A DNA stretch of 64,000 nucleotides from Pseudomonas sp. B21-023 (GTDB lineage Bacteria; Pseudomonadota; Gammaproteobacteria; Pseudomonadales; Pseudomonadaceae). Positions 62,347 to 64,000 of this stretch are shown here, piece by piece (position 1 is the stretch's first letter; each line of letters opens with the position of its first letter). The stretch lies in assembly GCF_024749165.1 (NCBI RefSeq), contig NZ_CP087190.1, positions 3,073,501-3,137,500 of the forward strand, given 5' to 3'. A model generated the notes under the pieces. It worked only from the letters and a program-made list of their open reading frames with translations, did not search any database and was not told the origin of the DNA. The translations under genes and the position numbers were made by a program.

Positions 62347-63678
62347 ATGGAAGCGCAACCCACTCTGAACCCAACGTATCGGCCGACCGTGTTGCTCGTC
62401 GACGATGAGGAGCCGATTCTCAATAGCCTGCGCCGGCTATTGCGTGGCCAACCCTATGACCTGCTGTTGGCAACCAGCGGCGAACAGGCGCTGGCGCTGA
62501 TGGCCGAACACCCAGCGGACCTGGTTATGAGCGATGCGCGGATGCCGGGCATGGACGGCGCCACCTTGCTCGCGCAGGTTCACCAGCGCCACCCGGCTTC
62601 CGTCAGGATCATGCTCACCGGGTATGCAGACCCAGGCGCCATCATCAAGGCTGTCAACGACGGGCGTATCCATCGTTACATCAGCAAGCCCTGGAACGAC
62701 GACGAAATGCTGCTGACCTTGCGCCAGGCCCTGGAGCACCAGCGTATCGAACGAGAGCGCCAAAGCCTGGAATTACTTGCACGCAAGCAGAATGCCCAGT
62801 TGAGGCTGCTCAACATCAACCTGGAAAAACGCGTGGCGGCGCGTACCGCCGAACTGCAACAGACCGCCGACATGCTGGACCTGGCCTATGAGGAACTGAA
62901 ACACAGCTACGTCACTGGCACCGAAGTGTTCTCGATGCTGGCCAACCTGCGCCTGCCGCCAGCCAAGCAGACCAACCGGCAAATCATCGATCTGGTGCGC
63001 GGCTATTGCCAGGCCCACGCCCTGGACGAAGCGACCAGCCGCGACCTTGCCATGGCTGCCGCGCTGTACAACGTCGGCAAGCTGAGTTGGCCGGACAGCA
63101 TGATGGTCGCCCCTTCGGACCTGCTCAAACACAGCGAGCGCTATCGCGACTACCCCCGTCAAAGCGAATCATTGCTGATGACCCTGGAGCCTATGAAAGA
63201 TGCTGCGCGCTTGATCCTGCATCATCAGGAACATTGGGACGGCAGCGGTTTCCCGGACCGTCTCAAAGGTGAGTGCATCCCGTTTGGCGCCCGCCTGCTC
63301 AAACTGGTCGTGGATTTCGTCGAACTGCAGCGAGGCCTGGTACTCGAACGGCAGATGAACAGCGACGAGGCCTTGCTCTACCTGCGCAAATATTCGGGCC
63401 GCTTGTATGACCCGGCACTGCTGGAGGATTTCGTCATTGTCTGTGCGACATTTGTCAATGATCTAAGCCTCGCGGACCCCGAAGTCCAAGCCTGCACCAC
63501 CCATGAACTGGCCGCCGGGATGGTGCTGGCACGCAACCTGAACGCTGACAACGGCATGTTACTGCTCAACGCCGGAAAGGTATTGAGCGCCGCGCTTGTG
63601 GAAAAATTGATAGCGTTTGAAGCCATGGAGCACGGTCAGTACACGGTATTCGTCAAAGTGCCACAGGTGAGCGCATGA
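62347..63678 (+). CDS. Response regulator with degenerate HD-GYP-like output
   Basis: A 443-residue RpfG-type regulator: receiver (VLLVDDEEPILNSLRRLL, phospho-acceptor Asp63), a coiled coil (about 130-185), then an HD-GYP-like domain in which the HD dyad is YN (ALYNVGKLSWPD) and GYP is GFP (HHQEHWDGSGFPDRL). Loss of the His-Asp metal pair suggests it does not hydrolyse c-di-GMP. It is divergent from the peroxidase-kinase operon. The start follows GGGAGAGG. Confidence 0.85.
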   Translation: MEAQPTLNPTYRPTVLLVDDEEPILNSLRRLLRGQPYDLLLATSGEQALALMAEHPADLVMSDARMPGMDGATLLAQVHQRHPASVRIMLTGYADPGAIIKAVNDGRIHRYISKPWNDDEMLLTLRQALEHQRIERERQSLELLARKQNAQLRLLNINLEKRVAARTAELQQTADMLDLAYEELKHSYVTGTEVFSMLANLRLPPAKQTNRQIIDLVRGYCQAHALDEATSRDLAMAAALYNVGKLSWPDSMMVAPSDLLKHSERYRDYPRQSESLLMTLEPMKDAARLILHHQEHWDGSGFPDRLKGECIPFGARLLKLVVDFVELQRGLVLERQMNSDEALLYLRKYSGRLYDPALLEDFVIVCATFVNDLSLADPEVQACTTHELAAGMVLARNLNADNGMLLLNAGKVLSAALVEKLIAFEAMEHGQYTVFVKVPQVSA

Positions 63679-63802
63679 CGTCTCCCGAGCGTTGTACAAA
63701 AAGTGCCTGGAGTTGAAGTCAGGTTCCCATGAGAAAGTTGGCCTTTGGGGTAATGCCGGGCTGCAGCTTTCCCAGCGAGCGAACGTTCAGTTGGATGGCT
63801 GC

Positions 63803-64000
63803 TCAATAACGAATGGACAAGGCGATCGCCTCGTTTGGCGTCTGGTGTTTCTCCAGCAGGCCGAGCACGTCCTTCTTCAGTTGCGCCTGCTTGTCGATCA
63901 GCGACAGGTCGCGGAACTTGTAGTCCAGGTCGGCATAGCTTTCCGACACACCGGCATTGAGGTGATTCTTGCCGAAGGTGTGCACGATGTGCTTGGACTT
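63803..64000 (-). CDS. Unrecognised protein, 3' end only
   Basis: Runs off the right edge; 65 C-terminal residues are visible (KSKHIVHTFGKNHLN...EAIALSIRY) and the frame stays open to the window end. Mixed charged, soluble-looking sequence. No family recognised from this tail. Confidence 0.65.
   Translation of the reverse strand, partial: KSKHIVHTFGKNHLNAGVSESYADLDYKFRDLSLIDKQAQLKKDVLGLLEKHQTPNEAIALSIRY

Overview
The window looks like a chromosomal segment of a Pseudomonas from the P. putida group. The backbone is GC-rich. It carries a lexA2-imuA-imuB-dnaE2 mutagenesis cassette whose operator has the form GTAC-N4-GTGC, a dksA2-type low-zinc cluster, an ato short-chain fatty acid operon, Pseudomonas REP palindromes and several Pseudomonas-type regulators. 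No rRNA, convincing tRNA, CRISPR array or integrase was found.

Layout. (1) 1-10.1 kb is accessory and visibly less GC-rich. It holds a 1281-residue SIR2-domain protein of the anti-phage DSR1 type, a gene joining a ParB-like fold to a DUF5677-like region, three unrecognised genes, a two-HTH regulator and a LysR gene. (2) 10.3-17 kb has a GC-rich LysR paralogue next to that gene, a MmcQ/YjbR protein, a VOC protein and a very large LRR/NEL-type E3 ubiquitin ligase effector. (3) 17-35.3 kb is mostly housekeeping and regulatory: a UvrD-like helicase, pirin, a BenR/XylS-like regulator, a CrtZ-like hydroxylase, MgtC, the low-zinc set (gamma-carbonic anhydrase, pyrC2, dksA2) behind a Zur box, PPK2, a LysE exporter, a XRE-cupin regulator divergent from a class II aldolase/DHDPS-family pair, KptA, and DUF3077/DUF6124 genes. 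(4) 35.6-47.1 kb is a contact-dependent inhibition locus on the minus strand: cdiB, cdiA, cdiI, then a displaced toxin tail with its immunity gene and an Imm42-type immunity gene, separated by copies of a palindromic mobile repeat. (5) 47.2-52 kb is atoD-atoA-atoE with a divergent LysR regulator and an aldo/keto reductase that appears frameshifted. (6) 52.1-57.9 kb is lexA2-imuA-imuB-dnaE2. (7) 57.9-63.7 kb is a signalling cluster: a di-haem peroxidase, a histidine kinase and a response-regulator/kinase hybrid with 4-bp overlaps, divergent from a response regulator with a degenerate HD-GYP domain. An unrecognised gene runs off the right edge.

Two themes link the regions. Conflict systems (SIR2 defence, CDI toxin-immunity cassettes, a NEL effector) are interspersed with housekeeping operons. 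Palindromic elements (MITE-like and REP) sit between convergent genes, and two of them contain the stop codons of flanking genes.
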